Shown here in pieces: positions 21,042-30,198 of a stretch of 64,000 nucleotides of DNA. Position numbers and translations under genes: made by a program. The DNA is from Pyxidicoccus parkwaysis (GTDB lineage Bacteria; Myxococcota; Myxococcia; Myxococcales; Myxococcaceae). The DNA lies in contig NZ_CP071090.1 of assembly GCF_017301735.1 (NCBI RefSeq), forward strand, positions 9,042,001-9,106,000. Direction: 5' to 3'. How positions within the stretch are numbered: the stretch's first letter is position 1; each line of letters begins with the position of its first letter. Below the pieces are notes generated by a model. The model ran no database searches, had not been told where the DNA came from, and saw only the letters and a list, made by a program, of their open reading frames with translations.

Positions 21042-22282
21042 GACGCCTCCTCCTGCACCTCGGCCAGCAGCGTGTGGAAGGCCTCCAGCAGTACCGGGGA
21101 CGGCGGCTCCTGGAAGTCCCTCGCGTAGCGCGCGCGGAAGACGTCCTCGGGCGTGCGCTCCTTCAGCGACAGGCCCGGCTGCGCTTCAGCCAATGCACCA
21201 CCAGTCCCCGTGTACGCCGGGGTCAGCTTCACCAGCCGCGCAGCCTTGCTCTCCAGCACCTTCTCCACCTTGTGCCGCAGCGACGGCTCCGGCCGGGGCA
21301 GCGCCACGCACACCTCCAGGTACGGCCGCCGCCAATCGGGCGAGTCCGCCTCGCGCTCCGGCAGTGCCTCCAGCAGCGCCACCACCTCCTCCAGCGGCAC
21401 CGCGTCCCGCGCGGGCACGCGCACCATGTCCGTGCTGCGCGGCACCGTCAGCGGGCGCACGCCCTCCAGCGCGTCACCCTTCAACTCCACCAGCAGCACC
21501 TGGTGGCGGTAGCTCGCCTCCGACAGCGACAGCGGCAGCGGTGAGCCGCTGTAGCGCACGCCCTCGCGTCCACCCACGCGCTGCGCCTTGTGCAGGTGCC
21601 CCAGCGCCGCGTACGCCACGTCCTCGGGGAACAGGTCCACCGGCAACGCGTGCTGGTTGCCGCCCAGAATCTTCCGCTCGCTGAGCGCGGAGAGCTCCGT
21701 GCCCGTCATGTAGCAGTGGCCCATGGCCACCAGCGCCTGTCCGGCCTGACGCCTGCGCCGCGCCGCGGACAGCACCTCGCCGTATACCGAGCGCACGCCC
21801 TCCACCAGCCGGTCTCCGGCCTCCACCGGCACCGGAGGCAAATCCGCGGGCCGCAGGTACGGAACCGCCGCCACCCACGCCCCTACGCGCCCCTTCGCGT
21901 CGTGCAGCGGCACCAGCAGCCGCTCCAACTCCAGCTCACCGCGCGCACGCGGCAGGCCTCCCACCACGCGCACGCCGAGCGCCGCGAACAGCGGGTCCGG
22001 CGCATCCAGCCGCGCCGCCGAGTCGTGGTTGCCACCAATGACGACGACATCCAGCCGGGGCAGCCGCCTGCGGGCACGGGCGACGAAGTGGTACCAGGCC
22101 GCCTGCGCTTCCGCGCCGGGGTTGGCGGTGTCGAAGATGTCGCCGGCCACCAGCAGCGCGTCCACCGCCTGCGCCTCCAGCGTGTCCAGCAGCCAGTCCA
22201 GGAAGGCGGCGTGCTCCGCCTCCCGCGAGACGTCGTACAGCGTGTGCCCTAGGTGCCAGTCCGACGTGTGCAGCAGCCGCAT
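21038..22282 (-). CDS. sbcD: SbcD/Mre11-type exonuclease subunit
   Basis: A 414-residue calcineurin-like phosphoesterase with the Mn-binding motifs of the Mre11 family: HTSDWHLGH, VAGDIFDTANP, GGNHDS, MGHCYMTG and GHLHKAQ. The C-terminal region, about 270-414, is the capping/SbcC-binding part. The length matches E. coli SbcD (400). It is the first gene of the sbcDC pair and overlaps sbcC by 4 bp. The 235 bases upstream, shared with the divergent membrane-protein gene, show no clear promoter to my eye. Confidence 0.95.
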   Translation of the reverse strand: MRLLHTSDWHLGHTLYDVSREAEHAAFLDWLLDTLEAQAVDALLVAGDIFDTANPGAEAQAAWYHFVARARRRLPRLDVVVIGGNHDSAARLDAPDPLFAALGVRVVGGLPRARGELELERLLVPLHDAKGRVGAWVAAVPYLRPADLPPVPVEAGDRLVEGVRSVYGEVLSAARRRRQAGQALVAMGHCYMTGTELSALSERKILGGNQHALPVDLFPEDVAYAALGHLHKAQRVGGREGVRYSGSPLPLSLSEASYRHQVLLVELKGDALEGVRPLTVPRSTDMVRVPARDAVPLEEVVALLEALPEREADSPDWRRPYLEVCVALPRPEPSLRHKVEKVLESKAARLVKLTPAYTGTGGALAEAQPGLSLKERTPEDVFRARYARDFQEPPSPVLLEAFHTLLAEVQEEAS

Positions 22283-22517
22283 CCCGCGTCCACCCTCCCT
22301 CGCCCCATGGCGCTCGGGTGGCGGGCAGCCTCCCTTGAGGAAGCCGCCCGCTCCAAGCGGCGGGCGCCTGCTCCCTTACTCGCTCCCTCTGACATGCGCG
22401 CAAGTTCCTGGAAGTCCGCGGAGTTACGAAGCCAACTCCCCTGGAGGGTCCTCTAGTCGCACCCCACGCGAGGGGGCGGCTGGCCACCATCACCCGGAGC
22501 GGAGATGCTCGCACCCC

Positions 22518-23141
22518 ATGTCGCCCTGGGTCTCCACGCTCCTGTTCCTCGGCCTTGCCGTCTTCCTGTTCGGCGGCAACATCCACCTCTTCCGGCGCAT
22601 GCGTCAGCGCAGGCGCGAGGCCTGGAGCACGTTCGCGGAGCGTCACGCCTGGCGCTTCACCGAGGTCCGCAACCCGCTCCCCCTGCTTCCCTCCAGGCTG
22701 GAAATCGAGGGCCACGTCGAGGGACATCGCATCACCCTGTGCACGGAGGTCCGCGGCCACGGGAAGGGCCGCCACGAGGCGACGGTGGCCCGGCTGGAGC
22801 TGGGCGACAGCGCGCCGGGAAGCCTCGTCCCCGCGAGTGAGGGACTCGGCCCCAGCATCCGCAAGCTGTTCCGGCTGAAGGCGAAGAGGGACTTGAGCGA
22901 CGCGGAGCTCGACGCGGTCTTCGACCCGGAGCGCACCTCTCCGGAAGGGCGCGCGCTGCTCAGAGACTCACGCATGCGCCAGCGCCTGCGGACCCTCCAT
23001 GACATCACCTCCCGCTTCTTCCTCGCCGACGGCGTCCTGCAGGCGGAGCGCCGCGACGTTCCCGAGGACGCCGCCGTGCTGGAGGCCTTCATCGCCCCGG
23101 TGCTGGAGCTGGGCGCGGCGCTGGACGCACGGCGGGCCTGA
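22518..23141 (+). CDS. Membrane-anchored protein of unknown function, tandem paralogue 1
   Basis: I do not recognise this 207-residue family. One N-terminal membrane helix (about residues 5-24) is followed by a basic stretch and a soluble domain. It is clearly homologous to the next gene: EAWSTFAERHAW matches EAWKGLAARHDW, HEATVARLELGD matches HHVTVLRLDLGD, and DAELDAVFDPERTSPEGRALL matches DAELDAALDLKRVSPEVRALL. The two are a tandem duplication 73 bases apart. The soluble domain most likely faces the cytoplasm, judging from the charge after the helix. No catalytic motif is seen. Confidence 0.75.
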   Translation: MSPWVSTLLFLGLAVFLFGGNIHLFRRMRQRRREAWSTFAERHAWRFTEVRNPLPLLPSRLEIEGHVEGHRITLCTEVRGHGKGRHEATVARLELGDSAPGSLVPASEGLGPSIRKLFRLKAKRDLSDAELDAVFDPERTSPEGRALLRDSRMRQRLRTLHDITSRFFLADGVLQAERRDVPEDAAVLEAFIAPVLELGAALDARRA

Positions 23142-23214
23142 AGACCCGGGGCCGAAAAAACCCAGGCAGAGTGTGGCTGGCCGGTACCGGATGCGTCGGG
23201 GATGATTGCGGCAC

Positions 23215-23841
23215 ATGGCCGGCCTCCCCCTGGGAACCTACGTCCCCGCCCTCCTCATCGCGCTCTTCCTCGCGCTGATGACGTTCGCGCTGCTGCGCTC
23301 CCGAAAGAATCAGCACGAAGCCTGGAAGGGACTCGCGGCCCGGCACGACTGGACCTTCTCCGAGACGCCCGGTGCGATGGAGGTGCAGGGGCTCCACCAG
23401 GGCCGGCAGCTCTCCCTGCTCACGGAGAAGCGCGGCGCGGGCAAGCACCGCCACCATGTGACGGTGCTGCGCCTGGATTTGGGCGACGTCCTGGGCCGCG
23501 ACCTGGTGCTGGAGCCGGAGGGCCTCGGAGACAGATTCCTGAAGCTCTTCGGCCGGCGGGATGAAGAGACGGGCGACGCGGAGCTGGACGCCGCCCTCGA
23601 CCTGAAGCGCGTCTCCCCCGAGGTGCGCGCCCTGCTCCGCGCCCCGGAGGTGGGCCGCCGCCTGCTGGCGCTGCGCGAGCAGGCGGCGAGCTTCTCCATC
23701 GTCGCGGGCATGCTGGAGGTGGAGCACCACGGCATTCCCGAGACGCTCGGAGCGCTGGAGGCCCGGGTGGCCCCAGCGCTCGAGCTGGCTGACGCGCTCT
23801 CCACCGCGCGCCAGCAGCTTCGCGGCCGGACGTCGGGCTGA
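23215..23841 (+). CDS. Membrane-anchored protein of unknown function, tandem paralogue 2
   Basis: A 208-residue partner of the preceding gene with the same plan: one N-terminal helix (about 8-26), a basic junction, then a soluble domain of about 170 residues with the same conserved blocks. The DAELDAALD block and the final VAPALELADALSTAR stretch match the paralogue in position. ATG 23215 is preferred over a TTG 9 bases upstream. The gene ends 10 bases from the convergent sugar-dehydrogenase-like gene. Function unknown. Confidence 0.75.
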   Translation: MAGLPLGTYVPALLIALFLALMTFALLRSRKNQHEAWKGLAARHDWTFSETPGAMEVQGLHQGRQLSLLTEKRGAGKHRHHVTVLRLDLGDVLGRDLVLEPEGLGDRFLKLFGRRDEETGDAELDAALDLKRVSPEVRALLRAPEVGRRLLALREQAASFSIVAGMLEVEHHGIPETLGALEARVAPALELADALSTARQQLRGRTSG

Positions 23842-23851
23842 GCGCGGAGGT

Positions 23852-26569
23852 TCAGTCCGCGCGCGCCCGCCTCCGCAGCAGCGACAGCACGCCCAGCGCC
23901 AGCCACGCGAGCGGCGCCACCGGCGACGCGCCGCAGCTGCACTTGGACGTGTCGTCCCCCTCGTCACCGAGCTCACCCGTGCCCGCGTCCGGCGCGCCGG
24001 TGCCCGCGTCCGGCTGGGCCAGCGCGCAGCTTCCGTCGCCCACGCACACCGTCACCTCCTTCGCGGACTGCATGCCCGCGGTGTCCACCACCACGAAGCG
24101 GATGCGGTGCCCGCCCGGCGACAGTGACGTGGTGTCCCAGCGGTTGTGCTCACCGCCGAAGTGGAAGTGGTTGTCCGTGCGCGTGTCCGTGTATTGCAGC
24201 TCGCCGTCCACGTAGAACTCGGCGCGCGTGCAGCCCACGTCGTCCACGCAGTCGCCGAAGAACTCGGCGGAAGCACCGGACACGCGCTCGCCCTCCTCGG
24301 GGCGCGTGAGGACGGCACGCGGCGCCTCGTCCTGCTTCGAGGTGAGGGTGAAGGTCTGGTCCGCGTCCGGCGACTCGCCATTGCTCGCGCGCACCGTGAC
24401 GTCCGCCGAGCCCGCGGCAGAGGGCGTCCAGGAGATGAGGCCCGTGGCCGCGTCGATGGTCATTCCCTGCGGCACCGTGCCCACCAGCGAGTACGTCGGC
24501 GTCGGCCGGCCATTCGCCTCCACGTCGTAGCGGTAGGGGCTGCCCACCACCGCCGTGGTGACGGCCGTGGAGGTGATGACGGGAGCCATCGGCTCGTCAT
24601 CCACCTCGACGGCCTCCAACTGGCGCGCATCCAGCCCCGGTGCGGCCACGGTGATGGTGGCCACGCCATCCAGGTTGTCCGCATCCGACGCGGCCCGCAG
24701 CGTGACAGTCTTGGGCGTGTTCCAATCCGACGGCGTGAAGGCCAGCGTGGCCCCGTCCTGCACCGTGATGTCCGCGTCGCCCTGCGTGCGCGCCACGTTG
24801 ACGGTGACGTTGCCCGACGGCTGCTTGGACAGCGACACGCCGAAGGTGGCGGTGGCGTTCTCCGGGACGGACACCTTCACCGCGGACAGCACCAGCCGGG
24901 GCGCGTTGTTGTCGATGGTGGTGACCACCACGGACTCGTCCGTCAGCCCCACCGAAGTCACCGTGAAGGTGGCGACGTCCACCTCCGAGTCCGCGTCCTC
25001 CACCGCCCCAATCGTCACCACGCGAGGCACATTCCAATCCGTGGTGGAGAAGGTGAGCGAGCCACCACTCACCACGCTCACGTCCTCCGAGCTGCCCGCC
25101 GCCCGGGCCACCTGCACCGTGACGGGCGCGGCGGGCGCCTGCGCCAGGCGCACGGAGAAGGCGGTGCGCCCGCCCTCCACCACGCGCAGGTTGAGCCCGG
25201 ACACCACCAGCTTCTGCGTGGAGGTGGACGGAGCAATGCGGCGCACCACGCCGCCGGTGACATTCACCGTGTAGAGCGCGCCGTCCGGCCCCAGGGCGAA
25301 GTCCACGTTGGCCGAGAAGCCCGTGCCCCACTCGTCCACCGTGGCCACCGTGTTGTCCGCCGCCAGCGTGACGCGCGTCACCTGACCGGAGTTGTAGTCG
25401 CCAAAGAAGAAGTTGCCGCGGTACTCCGGAGGGAAGAGCGTGGCGTCGTAGAAGGTGCCGCCGGTGATGGAGCCGCCCAGCGCCTGCGTCGTCGCGGTGC
25501 CACTGCCGCTGCTCGCATCCGGAAGCGCCGGCTGCGCCACGGTGAAGGTGGTGGGCGTGGGCGTGCTGGCCACGTAGAACGCGCCGTTGAAGCTCGTGTC
25601 GCTCACGCCGTCGAGGGTGAGCTTCTCTCCCTTGCGGAAGCCATGCGTCGCCGTGGTGGTGAAGGTGGTGACGCCGCCGCTGCGCACCGCTCCGTTCGCA
25701 GTGAGGGTGCGCGAGTCGATGCTGTTGGTCTTGTACTTGACCACCGGCGTGATGAACCCGGCGGGCTGGTTGTTCTCGTACTGGTTGTAGCCAGCGTGGT
25801 CTCTCGCGCCCACCACGAAAATCTGCTCGTAGCCGGTGCCCACGGTGTTGACCCACAGCTTCCCGGTGGACGGCTGGAAGGTGAAGGTGAACGGGTTGCG
25901 GAAGCCGCGCGCCCAGATGTACTCGTTGTTGGGGCCCACGCCGTCGAAGAACGGGTTGTCGTTGACGGGCGTGCCGTCCAGGTTGGCGCGGCCCACCTTC
26001 GACGCGAGCGACGTCAGGTCCGCATTCACACCCGTGCCGTTGCCGTTGTCACCAATGGCCCAGTAGAGCTTCCCGTCCGGCCCGAAGCCGATGGCGCCGC
26101 CGTCATGGTTCTGCCCGGCGGTGGGCAGTCCCTTGACGACCTCCGTGCGCGCGGTGCCCACGCCGTTGGCATCCGTGTAGCGGACGATGCGCTGCTCGGA
26201 CGCGGAGACGGTGACGAAGACGTAGACGTACCGGTTGACCACGTAGTTCGGGTCGAACGCGATGCCGATGAGGCCGCACTCGCTGTTGGTGTAGACGGAG
26301 GGCTCCGTGGCGAAGACGCTGGTGACGAGCGTGCTCGTCGTGCCCTGCGTCTCCAGCGCGCCGTTCTTCATCGCCACGACGCGCACCGAGCCCGTCTTCA
26401 GCGCGATGAACAGACGGCCCGAGCCATCCGGCGCCCACGCCAGGCCCGTGGCCTGACTGAGCGAAGAGGACGTGTAGCTCGTTTCCACGAAGCCATTGGG
26501 CACGACGGCGGCCCATGCGGAGGAACACAGAGCCAGGAGCAACAATGACGCGAGTGGGGGAGTTCGCAT
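23852..26569 (-). CDS. Secreted PQQ-type sugar dehydrogenase-like protein with Calx-beta-like repeats and MYXO-CTERM anchor
   Basis: A 905-residue exported protein with signal peptide MRTPPLASLLLLALCSSAWA. The first 450 residues are a beta-propeller of the glucose/sorbosone dehydrogenase family (GLAWAPDGSGRLFIA, GQNHDGGAIGFGPDGKLY, YIWARGFRNPFTF, FFFGDY). Two related beta-sandwich units of about 100 residues follow, both containing LTFSTTDWNVP-type strands, then an Ig-like unit and a further sandwich. The tail has CSCG, a hydrophobic helix and RRRARAD, the MYXO-CTERM sorting form thought to be cut by a myxosortase and lipidated. Enzymatic activity is unproven, as many propellers of this family are not active dehydrogenases. 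Confidence 0.82.
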   Translation of the reverse strand: MRTPPLASLLLLALCSSAWAAVVPNGFVETSYTSSSLSQATGLAWAPDGSGRLFIALKTGSVRVVAMKNGALETQGTTSTLVTSVFATEPSVYTNSECGLIGIAFDPNYVVNRYVYVFVTVSASEQRIVRYTDANGVGTARTEVVKGLPTAGQNHDGGAIGFGPDGKLYWAIGDNGNGTGVNADLTSLASKVGRANLDGTPVNDNPFFDGVGPNNEYIWARGFRNPFTFTFQPSTGKLWVNTVGTGYEQIFVVGARDHAGYNQYENNQPAGFITPVVKYKTNSIDSRTLTANGAVRSGGVTTFTTTATHGFRKGEKLTLDGVSDTSFNGAFYVASTPTPTTFTVAQPALPDASSGSGTATTQALGGSITGGTFYDATLFPPEYRGNFFFGDYNSGQVTRVTLAADNTVATVDEWGTGFSANVDFALGPDGALYTVNVTGGVVRRIAPSTSTQKLVVSGLNLRVVEGGRTAFSVRLAQAPAAPVTVQVARAAGSSEDVSVVSGGSLTFSTTDWNVPRVVTIGAVEDADSEVDVATFTVTSVGLTDESVVVTTIDNNAPRLVLSAVKVSVPENATATFGVSLSKQPSGNVTVNVARTQGDADITVQDGATLAFTPSDWNTPKTVTLRAASDADNLDGVATITVAAPGLDARQLEAVEVDDEPMAPVITSTAVTTAVVGSPYRYDVEANGRPTPTYSLVGTVPQGMTIDAATGLISWTPSAAGSADVTVRASNGESPDADQTFTLTSKQDEAPRAVLTRPEEGERVSGASAEFFGDCVDDVGCTRAEFYVDGELQYTDTRTDNHFHFGGEHNRWDTTSLSPGGHRIRFVVVDTAGMQSAKEVTVCVGDGSCALAQPDAGTGAPDAGTGELGDEGDDTSKCSCGASPVAPLAWLALGVLSLLRRRARAD

Positions 26570-26668
26570 GACCCGGACGCTAGCGCACGCCGGGTGCGGC
26601 TTCAGTCCGTCATCTGTCCGCGCCCCACCGCGCTGCACCGGTGCCGGCTTTTTTCAATCCGGTTGCCG

Positions 26669-28549
26669 CTACCAGTCAGGCTGCGTGACTGCGTACATCA
26701 CCGCGTCGCTGATGGGGCAGTCGAAGAGCCTCTCGAAGACGCCGTGCCGCTGGAGCAGGAGCATCTCCGCGCGGCCGCCCCTGCGCACGCTCACCCAGCG
26801 CGGATGCAGGGCGCGGAGCCGGGCGAGGTAGTCCTCATCCCCGCCCTCGTGATTCACGTACTCGACGCGGTTGCGCAAATCGTACGTCCAATACTCGCCG
26901 AGGAAGCTGGTGGAGTCGTCATAGGCCACCACGTCCCCGGGGCGCAGCACCTGCTCTCGCAGCCGCACGGCCTGGGGCGTCCACAGCCAGTTCATGTGCT
27001 CGCGCAGCCGCCCCTGTGCGCTGCGTGCCGGGTCGGCGGGCCGGCCCAGGGTGGGCAGCACCTGGTAGCCCACGCTCGCCTTCGCGTACGACGCCACCGA
27101 GAGGAACGCCGCGAGCGCCGACAGCGGCACCTGCGCATAGGGCGTGCGCAGTTGCCGGTGCAGCACCGCGAACGCCACCAGCCCCGCCGCGGGCAGGCCC
27201 AGCGTGAAGCGCCCCCACCATGCCGCGGGCACCACCACCGCCAGCGCCGCGAGACACACCAGCGACATCCCCAGGAAGCGCTCGCGCGTAAACAGGCACG
27301 TGAGGCCCACCCACAGCAGCGCGGGCAACAACAGGTATGGGAAGAGCCAGCCGTAGGCGCGCTCGCGCACGTCCGGCCAGTAGAGGCCTTCCGGCGCGGT
27401 CCAGTTGCTCACCATGCGCTCGAAGGCGCCGGGCTCGCCGAAGAAGGCGGGAGGCCGCGCAATCTCCTCCGCGGCGATGGGGCCGGGCAGCTCGCGCCCC
27501 AGCACGTGCATGCGCGCGGGCCACATCGGATTGCCCGTGCGGACCAGGTTCTCCACATAGGTGGGCGCGCCCAGCCACACCAGCAGCACGACGCCCAGCG
27601 CCACCGGCCACAGCCGTCCGCGCTCGTCGCGCCCGCGCCAGGCCAGGAGCGCCACGCGCAGCAGCAACAGCGGCGACAAGAGCAACAGGTGGAACAGGCC
27701 CGTCACCTTCGCGTCCGCGTACAGCCCGAGCGCCAGCAGCGTGAGGACGCGCTCCACGGGACTCCACTCGCGCGAGGAGAGGAAGTAGAAGCCCGCGAGG
27801 AAGAAGGACGCGGCCGTGATGTCCGCGTGCGTGGTGTGCAGTTGCAGGCACACCGACGGCAGGGCAATCCACATGGCCCCCAGCGACGCGGCCAGTCCGA
27901 TGCTCGCCCCGGCCCTGCGGCACCACGCCCCAACGGTGAAGGCGCCGAGCAGCGCGAAGGGGAACTGCGCGAGGTCGTCCAGGCGCGTGTCCATGGGAAG
28001 GAGCACGTTCCAGACGGAGAGCAGCTCGGTGGCCTCGGGGTAGCCGTTGAGGTACCAGATGGAGGTGGGCACCCAGTGGATGGTGCCGGTCTGCACCGCG
28101 TAGTTCGTCTTCGGCGTGTGGTACCAGACGACGTCCCACGCCCAGCTCGGGAAGGTCCAGACGATGATGCCGGAGAGGATGAACGCGCACGCCGCCGGCA
28201 GCAGCGCCCACGCGGCCAGCTCGCGCCGCTGGTAGATGTCACGCACCAGCCGCAGCGGCGCGCCCAGGTCCGAGCGCAACGTGGCACCCAGCCCCGCCAC
28301 ACCCGTGCGGCGCACCGCCCACGCGAGCATGGCTCCGTGCAGCACCAGGGCCGAGAGGAACAGGTTCGTCCGCGTGAGCCACCCGACGAGCCCGAGGCCC
28401 TGCACGCAGGTGAGGACGCTCGCCGCGCCGAGGAGGAGCGCGGCCATCCAGCGCTCCAGCGTGGGGCGCTCGCGCAGCAGCGAGGCGGAGAGCGCCCAGG
28501 CCGCCCCCGCGGCCAGCAACGTCCCGAATGCCCAGAGCGCCCATCCCAT
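26669..28549 (-). CDS. Polytopic membrane protein, possible GT-C-type glycosyltransferase
   Basis: A 626-residue protein with about 10-12 membrane helices and a soluble C-terminal part of about 130 residues. An extracytoplasmic loop after the third or fourth helix has acidic and aromatic residues (SWAWDVVWYHTPKTNY, VPTSIWYLNGYPEATELL), a feature of GT-C enzymes that use polyprenyl-phosphate sugars. I see no exact family signature, so the function is inferred from topology. It lies 29 bases after the phzF-like gene on the same strand. Confidence 0.6.
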   Translation of the reverse strand: MGWALWAFGTLLAAGAAWALSASLLRERPTLERWMAALLLGAASVLTCVQGLGLVGWLTRTNLFLSALVLHGAMLAWAVRRTGVAGLGATLRSDLGAPLRLVRDIYQRRELAAWALLPAACAFILSGIIVWTFPSWAWDVVWYHTPKTNYAVQTGTIHWVPTSIWYLNGYPEATELLSVWNVLLPMDTRLDDLAQFPFALLGAFTVGAWCRRAGASIGLAASLGAMWIALPSVCLQLHTTHADITAASFFLAGFYFLSSREWSPVERVLTLLALGLYADAKVTGLFHLLLLSPLLLLRVALLAWRGRDERGRLWPVALGVVLLVWLGAPTYVENLVRTGNPMWPARMHVLGRELPGPIAAEEIARPPAFFGEPGAFERMVSNWTAPEGLYWPDVRERAYGWLFPYLLLPALLWVGLTCLFTRERFLGMSLVCLAALAVVVPAAWWGRFTLGLPAAGLVAFAVLHRQLRTPYAQVPLSALAAFLSVASYAKASVGYQVLPTLGRPADPARSAQGRLREHMNWLWTPQAVRLREQVLRPGDVVAYDDSTSFLGEYWTYDLRNRVEYVNHEGGDEDYLARLRALHPRWVSVRRGGRAEMLLLQRHGVFERLFDCPISDAVMYAVTQPDW

Positions 28550-28578
28550 GTGCCCGGCGTCCTCCTACTCCCTGGTGC

Positions 28579-29361
28579 CTACCAGGTGATGAAACCTTCG
28601 AGGTAGAGCGCGGCCTGACCGGAGATGCGCACGCGCGGCCCCTTCTCCTCGCAGCGCAGCTCGCCGCCGCGCGCGGAGACCTGATGGGCGAGGAGCGAGG
28701 TCTTGCCCAGCCGCTTCGCCCAGTACGGCACCAGCGAACAGTGCGCCGAGCCCGTCACCGGGTCCTCCGGCACGCCCGCGCGCGGCGCGAAGAAGCGCGA
28801 CACGAAGTCCACGCGCTTCCCGGGCGCCGTCGGCACCACCGCGAAGGTGTCCAGCGCCGCCAGCCGCGCCAGGTCCGGCCGCAGTGCGCGCACCTGCTCC
28901 TCCGAATCGAAGACGGCCACCAAATCACGCGAGGCGAACGTCTCTCGCGGCGTCGCGCCCAGCGCCTCCACCAGCCCGGCCGGCACGGGGCACGGCGTGG
29001 GCGGGCGCGAGGGGAAGTCCATGGCCAGCCACCCGTCCGCCTCCTGCGTCACCCCCAGCGTCCCGGAGCGCGTGGCGAACTCCACGCGCGTGAGCCCCGA
29101 CTCCCAGCGGTGGAAGAGCACCCACGCGGCGGCGAGCGTGGCGTGGCCGCACAGGTCCACCTCCTGCGTGGGGGTGAACCAGCGCAGGCGGAAGCCATTC
29201 GCCTCGCGCACGAAGAAGGCCGTCTCGGAGAGGTTGTTCTCCAGGGCAATGGCCTGCATGTCCGCGTCCGGCAGCCACGCGTCCAGCGGGCACACGGCCG
29301 CGGGGTTGCCGCCGAAGACTCGGGAGGTGAAGGCATCCACCTGGAAGAGGGGCAGGCGCAT
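28579..29361 (-). CDS. PhzF-family isomerase/epimerase-like protein
   Basis: A 260-residue PhzF-like protein with the two-lobed diaminopimelate-epimerase fold. Typical blocks are QVDAFTSRVFGGNPAAVC with the family GNPA motif, the catalytic-glutamate stretch ENNLSETAFF, DLCGHATLAAA, and the C-terminal EDPVTGSAHCSLVPYWA. ATG 29361 is chosen because AAAGGA lies about 7 bases upstream; an in-frame start 24 bases earlier is less likely. Family members catalyse isomerisations, but the substrate cannot be inferred here. It sits 28 bases after the acyltransferase gene. Confidence 0.87.
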   Translation of the reverse strand: MRLPLFQVDAFTSRVFGGNPAAVCPLDAWLPDADMQAIALENNLSETAFFVREANGFRLRWFTPTQEVDLCGHATLAAAWVLFHRWESGLTRVEFATRSGTLGVTQEADGWLAMDFPSRPPTPCPVPAGLVEALGATPRETFASRDLVAVFDSEEQVRALRPDLARLAALDTFAVVPTAPGKRVDFVSRFFAPRAGVPEDPVTGSAHCSLVPYWAKRLGKTSLLAHQVSARGGELRCEEKGPRVRISGQAALYLEGFITW

Positions 29362-29389
29362 GGGGCGTCCTTTCGTCACGTCCACCGGC

Positions 29390-30112
29390 TCAGCCGGCGG
29401 CCAGGGTCTGCTCGTACAGCGAGCGCACGCGGGTGGCCAGTTCCGAGGGGTCCGGACCGAAGGACTCGGGAGGGATGGGCGGCAGCACCCGCACGCGGAT
29501 GGAGGCGCGCGCGCTCATCCACGGGCCGTCTCCGTCCAAAAGCTGCGGCGTGCCCTCCACCACCACGGGCACCACCGGCACGTGCTCCTCCACCGCGAGC
29601 TGGAAGGCGCCCCGCTTGAAGGGCAGCAGCTGGCCGCCCGTGGAGTAGGTGCCCTCCGGGAAGATGAGCACCGGCATGCCCCGGCGCAGCCACCGGCGGC
29701 ACGGGTCCAACAGCTGGTGCATGGCGGTGGACGAGCCCCGGACGATGGGCACGTACGCCAGGAGCGACATCATCCACCCCACCAGCGGCAGGGAGAACAG
29801 CGACGCCTTGGCCACGAACTTGTACGGGTAGCGCAAGCCCATGACGGCGAGGATGTCCGCGGCGGACTGGTGGTTGACGACGAGCACGCAGGCCCCGCGC
29901 GGCAACAGCTCACGGCCCTCGATGCGCGTGCGCCAACCCGGTGACAGGTGCAACCACAGCCCGTGGCACCAGCCGCACACCAGCGCGTGCAGCAGCCGGC
30001 GGTCCCTGTCGAACGGGTACGTCACGGCGAGCAGCAGCGCCCCCAGCGTGAAGAGCACCGGGGCGGTGAGCAGGAAGACGAGCCAGAACCAGAGGGTGAT
30101 GGCGTACTTCAT
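29390..30112 (-). CDS. 1-acyl-sn-glycerol-3-phosphate acyltransferase (PlsC-like)
   Basis: A 240-residue membrane-bound acyltransferase that would add the second acyl chain in phosphatidic-acid synthesis. It has a hydrophobic N-terminus (about 5-32), the catalytic H-x4-D motif NHQSAAD (His81, Asp86), the glycerophosphate-binding block FPEGTYS, and VPVVPVVVEG. ATG 30112 is preferred to upstream in-frame starts because they would add about 50 non-hydrophobic residues before the membrane segment. No strong ribosome site is visible. It is probably the first gene of a run with phzF and the polytopic protein. Confidence 0.87.
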   Translation of the reverse strand: MKYAITLWFWLVFLLTAPVLFTLGALLLAVTYPFDRDRRLLHALVCGWCHGLWLHLSPGWRTRIEGRELLPRGACVLVVNHQSAADILAVMGLRYPYKFVAKASLFSLPLVGWMMSLLAYVPIVRGSSTAMHQLLDPCRRWLRRGMPVLIFPEGTYSTGGQLLPFKRGAFQLAVEEHVPVVPVVVEGTPQLLDGDGPWMSARASIRVRVLPPIPPESFGPDPSELATRVRSLYEQTLAAG

Positions 30113-30198
30113 GGCGGGAGCGAGGGCATAGCACCTTTGGGTGCCCAGGGCGCGCGAGCGGGAGAACCACCCGCGCGCCGGGCCGCCTGCCGGGTGGG

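Noticed and set aside
17343..21128. 1261-codon open frame antisense to sbcC
   Set aside because: No domain, extreme Arg/Leu/Gln composition, and complete overlap with a gene carrying Walker and zinc-hook motifs.
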